Assembly (NCBI GenBank): GCA_015232405.1 | Contig: JADFZS010000044.1 | Span: 1-39,392 of the forward strand | Origin: Magnetococcales bacterium | GTDB lineage: Bacteria; Pseudomonadota; Magnetococcia; Magnetococcales; JADFYX01 | DNA length: 39,392 nt | Direction: 5' to 3' | Shown here: positions 1-9,548 of the stretch, piece by piece | Numbering within the stretch: position 1 is the stretch's first letter | Layout: every line of letters begins with the position of its first letter | Position numbers and translations under genes: made by a program | Notes under the pieces: generated by a model | What the model saw: the letters and a program-made list of their open reading frames with translations, nothing else | What the model was told of the DNA's origin: nothing | Database searches by the model: none

Positions 1-57
1 CGAGGAATAACCGTATTTTTATGTTTCTTAACATGATGTTACAAGCCAATAAAACTT

Positions 58-345
58 ATGTCCCGGACACTAGTGATGTTAGGTCTACTTTTTCGCAGCA
101 AAGGAGATCTGTTGGCTTCTGCCAGTTGGTTGATCAAGGGAGTGCGAGGTTATGCTTTTAACAATGATGCGAGATGGGCAGAATATGCTACAGGGGAGTT
201 TATCAGAAACCTAAAGCTAGCATCCCAAACCGAGCAAGAGACCATGCTTGCTGAGTGGAGTAGAGCTGGGTTGGATGAGGTTGCCAGCCGGGAGGTGCTT
301 TTGGAGGTTATGGAGAAGATTGATGATGGGGGTGAGGGGGAGTAG
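58..345 (+). CDS. Small orphan protein, probable C-terminal remnant of a TPR protein
   Basis: A 95-residue ORF with no recognised domain. The first half, with a G-D-L-x-A-S-A-S-W-L-I-K-G pattern followed by a helix rich in A, W and Y, resembles one helix-turn-helix unit of a tetratricopeptide repeat. The acidic tail (EKIDDGGEGE) looks like a natural protein end. The same frame is closed by a TGA at 34-36, and there is no Shine-Dalgarno sequence before the ATG. This suggests the 3' end of a longer TPR gene broken by a frameshift or stop, or simply a decayed gene. The hairpins that follow it are consistent with the end of a transcript. It is the only plus-strand gene on this side of the fad operon and converges with fadD. 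It could also be spurious. Confidence 0.35.
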   Translation: MSRTLVMLGLLFRSKGDLLASASWLIKGVRGYAFNNDARWAEYATGEFIRNLKLASQTEQETMLAEWSRAGLDEVASREVLLEVMEKIDDGGEGE

Positions 346-370
346 TTGTTTTTGGGTTGGTTTTTTTGAC

Positions 371-451
371 TGGGCTGCGCCCTGGCCTTTTTTTTTATGT
401 GATTACAGGCCATGGGCTTTGCCCAAACCCAACAGGGGGGTAACCCCCCTG
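371..451. repeat. Cluster of three GC-rich hairpins between convergent genes
   Basis: Three short perfect inverted repeats lie in a row: GGGC-TGC-GCCC (372-382), TGGGC-TTT-GCCCA (413-425) and CAGGGGGG-TAA-CCCCCCTG (433-451, 8-bp stem). T-runs occur at 388-396 and 472-478. The block sits between the convergent small ORF and fadD, so it probably ends transcription from one or both sides. The spacing of hairpins to T-runs is not that of a textbook terminator, and the hairpins may be copies of a dispersed intergenic repeat. Confidence 0.55.
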
Positions 452-476
452 TACCCTTACTAATACAAGCCTTTTT

Positions 477-2306
477 TTACACCCTGGAAAAAACCGGATG
501 ATCCTTATACATCCGCTGCACCTGACTTCTAAAACTGTTTAAAATCCGCTTTCTCTTCGGCTTAAGAGTCGGCGTAATCAAACCGTTTTCTACCGTCCAA
601 GGCTCTAAAATAGGACAGACCATCTTAACCCTGGCAAAACCAGGGAAGTTTTTCAACTGTAACTCAAACCGCTCCAACAACACATCCTGCAACCTTTGAT
701 AGCTCTTGCTCTGGGGTAGGTTGGGTAGGTTGGGGTCGAGGTTTTGCTTTTTGGCTATCTCACGCCATTTGGCTTTGTTCAACACCACCAAGGCCGAAAG
801 ATAAGGAGCGTTCTCCCCTACTACCAATACCTGCTCAAACAGTGGGTCCATAACTATGGATGCCTCCATGTCCGATGGTGGTATCTTTCTGCCGTTGGAC
901 AGTACAATTATCTCCTTTAAACGCCCGGTCAGATGTATGTGATGCTCCTCTATCTGGGCTTGATCACCAGTATGCAGCCAACCACCAGCATCTATCACCT
1001 CCTGGGTGGCCTCTGGGTTGTTCCAATAACCCATCATCACAGTTTCACCCCTTACCAATAACTCTCCATTGTTGTCGATCTTGGTCTCAACACCCGGTAG
1101 GGGTCTGCCGACTGATTCTGGGGTGTTCTCCTCAATAGGGTTAACACTTATAACAGGTGATGACTCAGTCAACCCATAGCCCTGCACAACCGGTATATCC
1201 AGCCCGATAAAAAATTGTGCTACCTCGTTAGAAAGATGAGCACCACCACAAACCGCAGTACGCAACCTACCACCTAACCTCTCCCTAACCTTGGCTGCAA
1301 CAAGCTTGTCAAGCAGAGGCCACATCACCATTGACGGCTGCCAACCTCCCCTACCCTGACGATATAAAAACCTGTTCCAACCCACATGCAAGGTGTAGTT
1401 AAACAGAGTGCGACTTGTGGGCGAAGCTGTTTGTAGCTTCTCCCTTATCTTCAACAATATCCGTTCGTAAATTCTTGGGACCGAAATCAACAGCGTAGGT
1501 TTGATGGTTATTAAATCTTCTGCCAAATCAGCAATAGAACGGGCAAAAGCCACCGTAGAACCTGCCATCATCGGTAGATAATATCCTGCCATGCGTTCTA
1601 AAGCGTGGGACAATGGCAAAAATGAGAGGAACAAATCCTCACGAAAAACCGGAATCAACCTTAGGGAACTATAAGCGTTGATAAGGATGTTTTTATGGCT
1701 CAACATCACCCCTTTGGGCGGTCCGGTAGTACCAGATGTATAAACAATGGTTGCCAGCTTTTTCTCATCACCATCACCAAAATGCATGGTATCCCCTGTT
1801 TGGGGCAACCAAAGTGACGCAGGCATAAATATTCCACCACTTTTTCTATTCTCTGGACACTCACCCAAACAGACAACCCTGCTTAAATCCGGCAACTGCC
1901 CCTTTTTGGGTGCTAGTTTCTGCCAAGTCTGGGCCTCCTTTATCAATAAAAACCGCGCCCCGGAATCTCGCAATATATGGACGATATTCTCAGGACTATC
2001 ATTGACAAAAAGCGGAACAACCACCAAACCCAAACCCATGGCTGCCTGATCAAAAGCCACCCAGTTGGGGCTGTTGTTCAACAATACAGCCACCCTGTCA
2101 CCTGGCTCGTACCCCTCATTTTTCAGGGCTTTTTGCCAGCGTCCTGCTAGCCGTTGCGCCTCAAGCCAGCTTAAATCATGCCAGCTTTCATCAGCAAAAT
2201 ATCTATATGCCGTGGCATTTGGCGTCTCACTAATGCGCTCCTTGAACAGGTCGCATAAAGTGTTTACTCGCCAAGGCGGGGTTATGGCGAACGTTTGATT
2301 TTTCAT
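477..2306 (-). CDS. fadD: Long-chain acyl-CoA synthetase (AMP-forming)
   Basis: This enzyme activates free fatty acids with ATP and CoA to acyl-CoA, the entry step of the beta-oxidation pathway encoded just upstream. The 609-residue product has the complete adenylate-forming family signature: P-loop YTSGTTGPPKG at about 189-199, the A5 motif GYGLTE at 376-381, the HTGD motif at 445-448 and a C-terminal NGRKIPP lysine motif near 471-477. Its length matches bacterial long-chain synthetases of the FAA/FadD15 type. I place the start at the ATG at 2306 because a GAGGAG Shine-Dalgarno precedes it; a TTG five codons earlier lies over that site. The start lies 77 bp inside the end of fadJ, so the two are translationally linked. 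It is the last gene of the fad operon. Substrate chain length cannot be read from sequence. Confidence 0.9.
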   Translation of the reverse strand: MKNQTFAITPPWRVNTLCDLFKERISETPNATAYRYFADESWHDLSWLEAQRLAGRWQKALKNEGYEPGDRVAVLLNNSPNWVAFDQAAMGLGLVVVPLFVNDSPENIVHILRDSGARFLLIKEAQTWQKLAPKKGQLPDLSRVVCLGECPENRKSGGIFMPASLWLPQTGDTMHFGDGDEKKLATIVYTSGTTGPPKGVMLSHKNILINAYSSLRLIPVFREDLFLSFLPLSHALERMAGYYLPMMAGSTVAFARSIADLAEDLITIKPTLLISVPRIYERILLKIREKLQTASPTSRTLFNYTLHVGWNRFLYRQGRGGWQPSMVMWPLLDKLVAAKVRERLGGRLRTAVCGGAHLSNEVAQFFIGLDIPVVQGYGLTESSPVISVNPIEENTPESVGRPLPGVETKIDNNGELLVRGETVMMGYWNNPEATQEVIDAGGWLHTGDQAQIEEHHIHLTGRLKEIIVLSNGRKIPPSDMEASIVMDPLFEQVLVVGENAPYLSALVVLNKAKWREIAKKQNLDPNLPNLPQSKSYQRLQDVLLERFELQLKNFPGFARVKMVCPILEPWTVENGLITPTLKPKRKRILNSFRSQVQRMYKDHPVFSRV

Positions 2307-4398
2307 GATCTTTCTCCTCAACAGTGTTCACGGTGGAAAAATCCAAACTTTTCCAACCGGGATGTGGAGTAAACCTCTCTCCATGAAGCTGCTTTAGATT
2401 TTCTAATTTGTTAAACCACGCATCGGCCCCCTCTTGGGCTAAATAGTGGATGGGACCACCCCTAAAGGGCGCAAAGCCGGTTCCAAAAACCACACCTGTA
2501 TCCAGCAGGTCGATATCCTCAACCACACCATCACTCAAACAGGCGACAGTTTCGTTCAACAATGCTGCAAACATTCTCTGGCTGCCGTCTGCCGGCAACC
2601 TACCGCTGGATTTGGTCTGTGACGGTCCCTGCTTACCTTTTTCATAGAGATAAAAACCCAGCCCGGTTTTCTTGCCAAGGTGCTTTTGCTCAACAAGAGT
2701 CTGCAACATTGGCGGAATAACATGTTTGCCCGAAGTATCGAGAATTTTAGCCACCGACAAGCAGATATCAAGACCCACAACATCAACCAGGGTTATGGGA
2801 CCCATAGGCATACCAAAAGCCTTTGCAGCCCGATCAACCTCTTCGGGTGCTGTTCCCTCGGCAACCAGTTTTATACCCTCAAACAAATAAGGCATTAAAA
2901 TCCGGTTTATCAAAAACCCCGGTCCACTCTTAACAGGCAACGGAGAACGTTTGATGGCGGTGGTAAAGTTACAGCCAGCTTTGACGGTCTCCTGGCTGGT
3001 ATCCCTACCCACAACAACCTCCACCAACGGCATTCTTGAAACCGGGTTAAAAAAGTGTATACCTACAAACCTATCGGGGTTTTTCAAAGCCTTGGCGATA
3101 TCCTCCAAAGATATGCTTGAAGTATTGGTGGCAAGTATCGCCCCCGGTTTTAGTTTTGCCTCCATGCTCTGCAACAGGTTTTGCTTGGCCTCCAGGTTTT
3201 CAAAAATCGCCTCCAACACCACATCGGCCTTTGCCACCCCATAACCAGCCATGTCCGGTATCAACCTATCCATGGCCTCCTGTATCTGATGACGATCACG
3301 GGTTTTAATTTTATAGAGCTTCAACGCCCGTTGCAGGGTGTTGGCTATCATGGTTTCGTTGGTGTCTTGCAGGGTGACGGTCATGCCGTTATAAGCACAC
3401 CAGGCTGCGATATCACCACCCATCACCCCGGCCCCCACAACATGAAGACGTTTGGGTTTTACCAAGCCCCCCTTGCCGAGATCCTTCATGCGCTCTCCTT
3501 GTAAAAAGAGGCGAATCAGATTTTGTGCTGCCCCCCCTACAAACAGGTTGGCTATGGAGTCTATCTCCTGGTCATACTGCTCCCAGATATCAACAAACTC
3601 CCTATCGCGCCATAGATCAATTACCGCATGGGGTGCAGGATAGTGGGCTTTTGGAGCCTTTTTCTCCAGCTTTTTCTTTAAGAAATATGCCACGGTTGAG
3701 CGAATAAAAGGTGCTGCTGCCCAACGTTGGGAAGCTTTTGTTCTATGGGGTGTGGGATGTTTCTCAATTAGTGTGGTTACGGTTCTGTTAAGATGCCTTG
3801 CCGGAACCACCCAATCCACCAGACCCATCTTTTTGGCCCTTTTTGTCCCTATACTTTTACCAGTTAAAATCATATCAAGGGCGGTTAGCTCACCCACCAA
3901 ACGGGGCAAACGCACAGTGCCACCAAAACCGGGGTGAATACCCAGCTTTACCTCCGGCAGCCCCAGTTTGGTACTGGGTAGATCCTCTGCCACCCGATAG
4001 TTACAACAAAGGGCCAGCTCCAAACCACCTCCAAGACAAAAACCGCTTATCTGGGCAACGGTGGGAAAATCCAGCTCCTCAATTGCCATAAAAATCGGCC
4101 TTACCTGACGGATACGATCACGGGCCTGGGCAACGGTGGTAAACTGGGTAAACTCCTTCACATCCGCCCCAGCGATAAAACCGCTTTTTTTGCCGGAACA
4201 AAACACCGCTCCGGCTGGATTGGCAGCTACCAAACTCGGCAACAGCTCCCCTAGTTCCGTCAACACCTCACCACTCAAGATATTTGCCGAGCTACCCACC
4301 ACATCAATTACCACCCAGGCTATGTTGTTTTCGTCCATATCCACACGCCAGTGTTTGCCTTGAAATGGGGTGCTGGTTATATAGTTTTGATAATACAT
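2230..4398 (-). CDS. fadJ: Fatty acid oxidation multifunctional protein: enoyl-CoA hydratase / 3-hydroxyacyl-CoA dehydrogenase
   Basis: This protein hydrates trans-2-enoyl-CoA and oxidises the resulting L-3-hydroxyacyl-CoA with NAD. The 722-residue product has an N-terminal crotonase domain (about 15-210) with GADVKEF at 77-83 and the two catalytic glutamates in GGGLE (E126) and LPEVKLG (E149). It is followed by a Rossmann NAD site GAGVMG (322-327), the HFFNP motif with catalytic histidine near 448, and the C-terminal HAD helical domain. The order and length match FadB/FadJ. The partner thiolase is FadI-sized, so FadJ is the better name. The start chosen is the ATG at 4398, preceded by GGGAGGT; a frame extension to 4458 runs into fadI and has no comparable site. 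The last ~25 residues overlap the fadD start and look poorly conserved, so the C-terminus may be an extension. Confidence 0.9.
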   Translation of the reverse strand: MYYQNYITSTPFQGKHWRVDMDENNIAWVVIDVVGSSANILSGEVLTELGELLPSLVAANPAGAVFCSGKKSGFIAGADVKEFTQFTTVAQARDRIRQVRPIFMAIEELDFPTVAQISGFCLGGGLELALCCNYRVAEDLPSTKLGLPEVKLGIHPGFGGTVRLPRLVGELTALDMILTGKSIGTKRAKKMGLVDWVVPARHLNRTVTTLIEKHPTPHRTKASQRWAAAPFIRSTVAYFLKKKLEKKAPKAHYPAPHAVIDLWRDREFVDIWEQYDQEIDSIANLFVGGAAQNLIRLFLQGERMKDLGKGGLVKPKRLHVVGAGVMGGDIAAWCAYNGMTVTLQDTNETMIANTLQRALKLYKIKTRDRHQIQEAMDRLIPDMAGYGVAKADVVLEAIFENLEAKQNLLQSMEAKLKPGAILATNTSSISLEDIAKALKNPDRFVGIHFFNPVSRMPLVEVVVGRDTSQETVKAGCNFTTAIKRSPLPVKSGPGFLINRILMPYLFEGIKLVAEGTAPEEVDRAAKAFGMPMGPITLVDVVGLDICLSVAKILDTSGKHVIPPMLQTLVEQKHLGKKTGLGFYLYEKGKQGPSQTKSSGRLPADGSQRMFAALLNETVACLSDGVVEDIDLLDTGVVFGTGFAPFRGGPIHYLAQEGADAWFNKLENLKQLHGERFTPHPGWKSLDFSTVNTVEEKDHEKSNVRHNPALASKHFMRPVQGAH

Positions 4399-4409
4399 GG
4401 CTACCTCCC

Positions 4410-5729
4410 TCAAGCTGCCTCTGCCAACATTGCTCCACCCTGACCACCGCCGATACAAATCGCGGCAACACCACGTTGTGTTTTGGTCCGCTTTAATAAA
4501 TGCAGTAGATGAAGAACTATCCTCGCTCCACTGGCACTTACCGGATGACCGATACTTATGGCTCCACCATCGACATTAAGACGATCGGGAGCAATCCTAC
4601 CCAGGGGTTTTTGTCTGCCGTCAAGCTCATGTTTGCAATAGTCCTGGTTATCCATGGCCTCGGTGCAAGCGATAACCTGGGCTGCAAAGGCTTCGTTTAT
4701 CTCCCAGTAGTCCACACTCTCAAACGGTGTTTTATACTCTTTTAAAAGTGAATCAATGGCGTGTACCGGACCCAGCCCCATCTGGGCCGGATTCAAACCA
4801 GCCCAAGATGCCGGGGTTATCTTGCCCAACGGCTCTAAATTCAACCTCTCAACCGTCGCCTCATCTGCCAGCAGCAACCAGCAAGCTCCATCGGTTATCT
4901 GAGCACTGTTGCCAGCTGTCACCATGCCTGTGGGACGATCAAAAACAGGTTTCAACCGGGAAAGCTTCTCAATGTTGCTACCGGGGTGCAGACCCTGATC
5001 AGTTTTTATAACCGTACCGTCAGGACTAAACAGCGGAGTTATCTCCTCGGCAAAAAAATCCTCTTTTTGTGCCTGGGCCAACCTCTGTTGACTTGCCAGG
5101 GCATATTGATCCATGGCTTGCCTGTTGATGGCAAACTCATAGGCCAGCTCTTCGGCTGTCTGTCCCATGGATAGCCCGGTGGAAGGGTCGGTCAACCCTT
5201 TTAACAGGGTAATTACCGGGCGTAGATCTTTTAAAGATAGCCTTGCTAAACTTTGCAGCTTGGCTTTAACACTACGGGCTTTCAGCCATCCCCCCAGCCA
5301 CTCCACCAACTTGGGTCGCCACTGCAAAGGAGCACGACTCATGGCCTCGACACCCCCTGCCAAGATCATCCCGGCATGGCCACCTTGAATGTTTCGCACA
5401 GCGGTATCCAACGCCTGCATACCAGAGGCACAGTTACGCTGCACAGTCCAAGCCGGGGTTTTTATATCGCAGCCAAGGCGCAGGCTGGCAACCCTTGCGA
5501 TGTTGACCTCTTCGGCAGCAGGAATTACACACCCCAAGATAACCTCGTCAATGGCATCGGCACTAAACGGCTGACGTAACAACAGTGGCCTGCCAGCTGC
5601 CACCGCAAGATCGGCAGCACTAAACTGGTTGGCTCCTCTTTTTGTTGTTAAAAAAGGTGTCCGACAGCCATCAACCACATAAACCGGGCTATCTTTAGCC
5701 TTGCTGTTTTGTCTGTTTATACTGTTCAT
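4410..5729 (-). CDS. fadI: Acetyl-CoA acyltransferase (3-ketoacyl-CoA thiolase)
   Basis: This enzyme cleaves 3-ketoacyl-CoA with CoA to acetyl-CoA and a shortened acyl-CoA, the last step of each beta-oxidation cycle. The 439-residue product has the nucleophile cysteine in QRNCASG (C100), the histidine in GHPVSASG (H395) and the second catalytic cysteine in CIGGGQGG (C425). FadA is about 387 residues and FadI about 436, so this is FadI-like. It starts at an ATG that overlaps the fadE stop as ATGA, with a GGAGG site seven bases upstream. It ends 11 bp before fadJ. The arrangement implies coupled translation and a trifunctional FadI-FadJ complex. Confidence 0.92.
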   Translation of the reverse strand: MNSINRQNSKAKDSPVYVVDGCRTPFLTTKRGANQFSAADLAVAAGRPLLLRQPFSADAIDEVILGCVIPAAEEVNIARVASLRLGCDIKTPAWTVQRNCASGMQALDTAVRNIQGGHAGMILAGGVEAMSRAPLQWRPKLVEWLGGWLKARSVKAKLQSLARLSLKDLRPVITLLKGLTDPSTGLSMGQTAEELAYEFAINRQAMDQYALASQQRLAQAQKEDFFAEEITPLFSPDGTVIKTDQGLHPGSNIEKLSRLKPVFDRPTGMVTAGNSAQITDGACWLLLADEATVERLNLEPLGKITPASWAGLNPAQMGLGPVHAIDSLLKEYKTPFESVDYWEINEAFAAQVIACTEAMDNQDYCKHELDGRQKPLGRIAPDRLNVDGGAISIGHPVSASGARIVLHLLHLLKRTKTQRGVAAICIGGGQGGAMLAEAA

Positions 5730-8200
5730 GCCGCATCCTCCAATTTTCTTCCACCACTGGTAAAATCTGTTGGGGGGAAGTCATCTACCTGAATAACCTT
5801 GTTGCACAGCTTATGTACCTGCACCAACCTTCTGGCTTCCATGCTGGTCAACACCCTTGCTGCTACAGCTTTTTTCACCACATCGTCCCCCGGTTTCAAA
5901 TGGTTGGCCTTGGCAAATTCAACCACCTTTGACTCAACCTCAGCCATGGCGACACTCTGGCTGCAAGCCTCCTCCAACATCGCCATGGGATCACCCTGAT
6001 CAACTGGCAGATAGATACCGTTGGTCAAACGATCACGGGCTGCTGATGGCTCCATAAGAATATTTGCAACCTGCAAGGTGGTTCTGTCTGAAGGGGGAGC
6101 CATTGTCCGACCAAAGGGAAAGATCCAAACTTTTAAAAACCAGGCAATCGGCCTTATGGGAAAGTTGGCTAAAAACTTATGCAGGCTATCTTCGGCCCCA
6201 TGGAGATTGTGGGCCATGCTCCACTCCACTAAAGAGTGATCCTCAGGTTTACGCCCTTGATCGTGATAACGTTTCATAACCGCAGAACCCAGATAGAGAT
6301 GGCTCAGTGCGTCTGCCATTCTACCGGAGAGAATCTCCCGGCGTTTTAAACTACCACCAAGTGTCAACAAAGAGGTGTCGGATATCATGGCAAAGGCTGC
6401 GGAAAGTCGGCTAAGTTGCTGGAAATACCTACGTTCAAAACCATCTCCTGGCACAGCAATGGTTCTACCCCCTGTCAAACCCTGCCAGAGAGTTTTAGCC
6501 AAGACATTAACCACAAACCCCACATGACCAAAAAAGGCTTTGTCAAACTTGGCAAGTGCCACATTGGGTGATTTTTCATCCAAGGCGTGTAGCTCTTTTA
6601 AAAGGTATGGATGCGCCCGTATGGCCCCTTGACCAAAGACAATCAGGGTACGGGTTAAAATATTTGCCCCCTCCACGGTGATACCTATTGGTATGGATTG
6701 GTAAATACGTGACAACATATTTTTTGGCCCTCTGCTAATGGCAGCTCCCCCCATGATATCCATGGCGTTGTTAACCACCAAACGCATCCGTTCGGTTAGT
6801 TGATATTTTGTTAAAGCCGATATCACCGATGGTTTTTCACCTTGATCCACAGCACCAGCAGTAAAGGTTCTTGCAGCCTCCATGAGATATGTCTGTCCTG
6901 ACATATGGCCCATCTGCTCTGCCACACCTTCAAAGCGACCTATGGGTAGGCCAAACTGTTTGCGCACACGGGCATAGTTACCCACAACCCGGCTACAGGT
7001 TTTAGCAGCACCACTGCTTAGGGCAGGTAGAGAAATCGCCCTACCTTCTGATAGGCAATCCATCAACATACGCCACCCCTGCCCCACTCTCTGAGGTCCA
7101 CCTATTACCCAGTCCAGAGGTATAAAGACATCTCTACCTTGGGTGGGACCGTTTAAAAATGGAATACCCAGAGGATCATGACGTTTGCCAATTGTTATGT
7201 TTTTTGTTGTGGTGGGTATCAGGGCCAGGGTGATACCAAGCTCACTCTGGTTGCCTATTAGATGGTCAGGATCATATAGTTTAAACGCCAACCCCAAAAT
7301 TGTGGCAACAGGAGCCAGGGTTATATAGCGTTTGTTCCAGTTCAGCTCTATACCCAAGACATCTCTTTTACCCTCAAAGTTGGCTTTTCTCACCACAACC
7401 CCGGTGTCCGGCATAGAGCCAGCATCACTACCTGCCTGGGGTCCGGTCAAGGCAAAACAGGGAACCTCCCTACCGTCAGCAAGGCGAGGTAAAAAATAGT
7501 CCCGCTGTTCATCTGTGCCGTAATGGCGCAGCAACTCAGCAGGGCCAAGTGAATTGGGAACCATAACCGTAACCGCAGCGGTAACACTGCGGCTGGCTAC
7601 TTTGGCTACTATGCTGGAGTGGGCCAGAGCAGAAAAACCTTTACCACCATATTTTGTCTCTATCACCAGCCCGAAAAAGCCCTCTTTTTTCAAATAGCTC
7701 CAGACATTTGGCGGCAGATCATGACGTTGTGATGTAATGTGCCAATCATCAATTAAATGGCAGAGTTTCTCCACCGGGCCGTCTAAAAACTCTTGCTCAG
7801 CAGGGGTAAGGGTAGCTTTGGGTATAGCCAACAACCGTTGCCAATTTGGTGCTCCACTGAAAAGTTCAGAGTCCCACCAGACGGTACCTGCCTCCAACGC
7901 CTCTTTTTCTGTTGAAGATAGTGTGGGCAGAGCTTGTCGAAAAAGTCCCATTATTTTGCTTGTTATCAAACTTTTCCGTAAAGTGTGGAAGTTGGCAAAC
8001 AGTGCCACAGCAAAATATGTGGCTGCCAGACTCCACAACCCCACACTCCAATAAATAGGGTTTGCATCTCCACTGGCGACATAAAAACAGCCCAACAAAA
8101 TGCCCCAACCAAATGTCCACAACTCTCGTGATGAATCGTGGTAGGCCAGCCACCAAGACAGAATCAACCCACTAGGAATCAACCATATAAATATGTCCAT
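5726..8200 (-). CDS. fadE: Membrane-associated acyl-CoA dehydrogenase
   Basis: This enzyme makes the first oxidation of beta-oxidation, acyl-CoA to trans-2-enoyl-CoA, with FAD, passing electrons to an electron-transfer flavoprotein that is not encoded in this window. The 824-residue length fits FadE (about 814) and not the ~380-residue soluble dehydrogenases. Two to three hydrophobic segments lie at roughly 3-20, 28-43 and 51-71. The dehydrogenase core includes FALTGPQAGSDAGS (about 249-262), the substrate and FAD binding motif. The TVEGANIL segment holds a glutamate (E510) at the position of the catalytic base. A FadE-type C-terminal helical domain follows. The start is the ATG at 8200, with AAGGAGGAG upstream. 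It sits 45 bp downstream of the papain-like gene, with no clear terminator between, so both are probably in one transcript. Confidence 0.93.
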   Translation of the reverse strand: MDIFIWLIPSGLILSWWLAYHDSSRELWTFGWGILLGCFYVASGDANPIYWSVGLWSLAATYFAVALFANFHTLRKSLITSKIMGLFRQALPTLSSTEKEALEAGTVWWDSELFSGAPNWQRLLAIPKATLTPAEQEFLDGPVEKLCHLIDDWHITSQRHDLPPNVWSYLKKEGFFGLVIETKYGGKGFSALAHSSIVAKVASRSVTAAVTVMVPNSLGPAELLRHYGTDEQRDYFLPRLADGREVPCFALTGPQAGSDAGSMPDTGVVVRKANFEGKRDVLGIELNWNKRYITLAPVATILGLAFKLYDPDHLIGNQSELGITLALIPTTTKNITIGKRHDPLGIPFLNGPTQGRDVFIPLDWVIGGPQRVGQGWRMLMDCLSEGRAISLPALSSGAAKTCSRVVGNYARVRKQFGLPIGRFEGVAEQMGHMSGQTYLMEAARTFTAGAVDQGEKPSVISALTKYQLTERMRLVVNNAMDIMGGAAISRGPKNMLSRIYQSIPIGITVEGANILTRTLIVFGQGAIRAHPYLLKELHALDEKSPNVALAKFDKAFFGHVGFVVNVLAKTLWQGLTGGRTIAVPGDGFERRYFQQLSRLSAAFAMISDTSLLTLGGSLKRREILSGRMADALSHLYLGSAVMKRYHDQGRKPEDHSLVEWSMAHNLHGAEDSLHKFLANFPIRPIAWFLKVWIFPFGRTMAPPSDRTTLQVANILMEPSAARDRLTNGIYLPVDQGDPMAMLEEACSQSVAMAEVESKVVEFAKANHLKPGDDVVKKAVAARVLTSMEARRLVQVHKLCNKVIQVDDFPPTDFTSGGRKLEDAA

Positions 8201-8245
8201 ATCGTCTCTCCTCCTTATCTACCAACTCGGTTAAAAAACAAGCTT

Positions 8246-9208
8246 TTACTCCTGCTTTTTTTCATCCCTTCGCCAGTTAAACGTAGGGAAGTTGTGTGGT
8301 ACTACGTTGCTAATTTTATTTGTCATTGTGCCAATACTTGATCGGGCATAATCCCAACCAAGGGTTCCCCCAGAAACATCCCCCTCACGTTCCGGCACAA
8401 AACAATCACCTGCTGTATTACAGACTTTACCCTGGGTATCCCACGGTAGGTTGCGATAGTCGGATACATCGTCATCGTTTAGCAGTGGATATTTAACAAT
8501 GTCAAAATAGGGTGAAACATCAAAATCACGGGGAGCCATGGTGCGATAGTTACGGCGATACATAACCAGATCACCATCACTGTTTTGCTCCAAAACCGGG
8601 ATAATTGGAAAGCTGACAGTCATAAAGGCTCTAGCCAACATAGAAGAGCAGACCGCCTTGTGTCTCTCTCTTGTGTAGTGCCAATGGAGCCTTGTACCCC
8701 AACGCAGTGGGATTATGTTAAAGGGAATCAAAAAGCGGAAAAGATCGACTATATAGCGAAAATCGTACTGACAACCAAGATGGTTGGCAACAAAACGTAT
8801 CACCCTGGTGTTGTCAGCTTCTGAAAGACCACTTGGGCGACAGATACGTATATGGTGCTGACCATATGCGTCCTGCATATCAGCTACAACAACCCCACGA
8901 TCCATCAACGCCTCTATCACCAAAAGACGATGGTGAGGACCATCATAGTGCTCAGATACCAAACGACGGGTTGCGACGTCGGTTATTTTATCCAGGGAAC
9001 CGATGCAGATAGCTGCATGTGACCACGAACTATGGGTAGCCAACTTAATGAGGCGGCTTGCTGCGCTACGTCCTTCCACCAACACAACATCACCGGGTTT
9101 TATGACCGACCTTATTCTACGAAAATTACACAGGGGTATCCCAGTGGCCTCTCTCTCCTTAATCAGCCATCTTATCAATCTATCGGTAATCCATTTAGTA
9201 ATTTTCAT
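8246..9208 (-). CDS. Permuted papain-like (YiiX/YaeF, C92-type) amidase or lipid hydrolase
   Basis: The product is 320 residues. The order of the catalytic motifs, histidine first and cysteine last, is that of permuted NlpC/P60-superfamily enzymes: GDVVLVEG (about 39-46), SSWSHAAI with H64, LLVIEAL with E99, and AVCSSML with C187. The region before the His is a typical beta-hairpin. Members of this group hydrolyse amide or ester bonds, and several act on lipids or peptidoglycan; the substrate here is unknown. I choose the ATG at 9208, preceded by AAGGAG, over one six codons upstream. No signal peptide is obvious. As first gene of the beta-oxidation operon it may release fatty acids from an acylated substrate; this is inference from context only. 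Confidence 0.75.
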   Translation of the reverse strand: MKITKWITDRLIRWLIKEREATGIPLCNFRRIRSVIKPGDVVLVEGRSAASRLIKLATHSSWSHAAICIGSLDKITDVATRRLVSEHYDGPHHRLLVIEALMDRGVVVADMQDAYGQHHIRICRPSGLSEADNTRVIRFVANHLGCQYDFRYIVDLFRFLIPFNIIPLRWGTRLHWHYTRERHKAVCSSMLARAFMTVSFPIIPVLEQNSDGDLVMYRRNYRTMAPRDFDVSPYFDIVKYPLLNDDDVSDYRNLPWDTQGKVCNTAGDCFVPEREGDVSGGTLGWDYARSSIGTMTNKISNVVPHNFPTFNWRRDEKKQE

Positions 9209-9548
9209 AGCTGGCTCCTTCTTCATGGGGCCTTAATTAGCGGTCGTCTCCCTTATTGTTGTCGGTTTGCCGTAAAATCAGCTGCTAATAAGCCCTTCGT
9301 ATACTGAGATTAATCAATTCTATCAAAAGTTCCATATTCACTTTTTACGCTATATCCCTGGAATAGTTAAGCTTATAGATATGATTAGAGAATTTGCCAA
9401 ATGAAAAAAATTGCAAAATGTTCTTAATGAAACTCAGATTTTGGGGTAGAATTATCTTTGATTTTTGTGTTTGTTTATGTTTGCTCGCTATTTTGCGCCC
9501 TAGAATTTAACGAACAAGCTAGACCCTACATGTAACGTTATGTTTTTA
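9209..9548. other. 340-bp gene-free region upstream of the fad operon
   Basis: It holds the leader and candidate promoter of the leftward fad operon (9298-9326) and the 3' flank of the ABC ATPase gene. An 8-bp palindrome TAACGTTA occurs at 9533-9540, just past the ATPase stop. No strong hairpin with a T-run, no RNA gene and no conserved ORF was seen. Confidence 0.5.
9298..9326 (-). promoter_or_regulatory. Candidate sigma-70 promoter for the fad operon
   Basis: Read on the minus strand there is a TTGATA -35 box (9321-9326), a 17-bp spacer and a TATACG -10 box (9298-9303). It lies about 90 bp upstream of the first gene's ATG at 9208. The -35 matches consensus at five of six positions and the -10 at four of six. 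No FadR-like operator was recognised. Confidence 0.4.

Noticed and set aside
9533..9540. TAACGTTA palindrome as an integron attC or phage attachment site
   Set aside because: Only 8 bp, with no paired arms, no integrase and no cassette-like structure.
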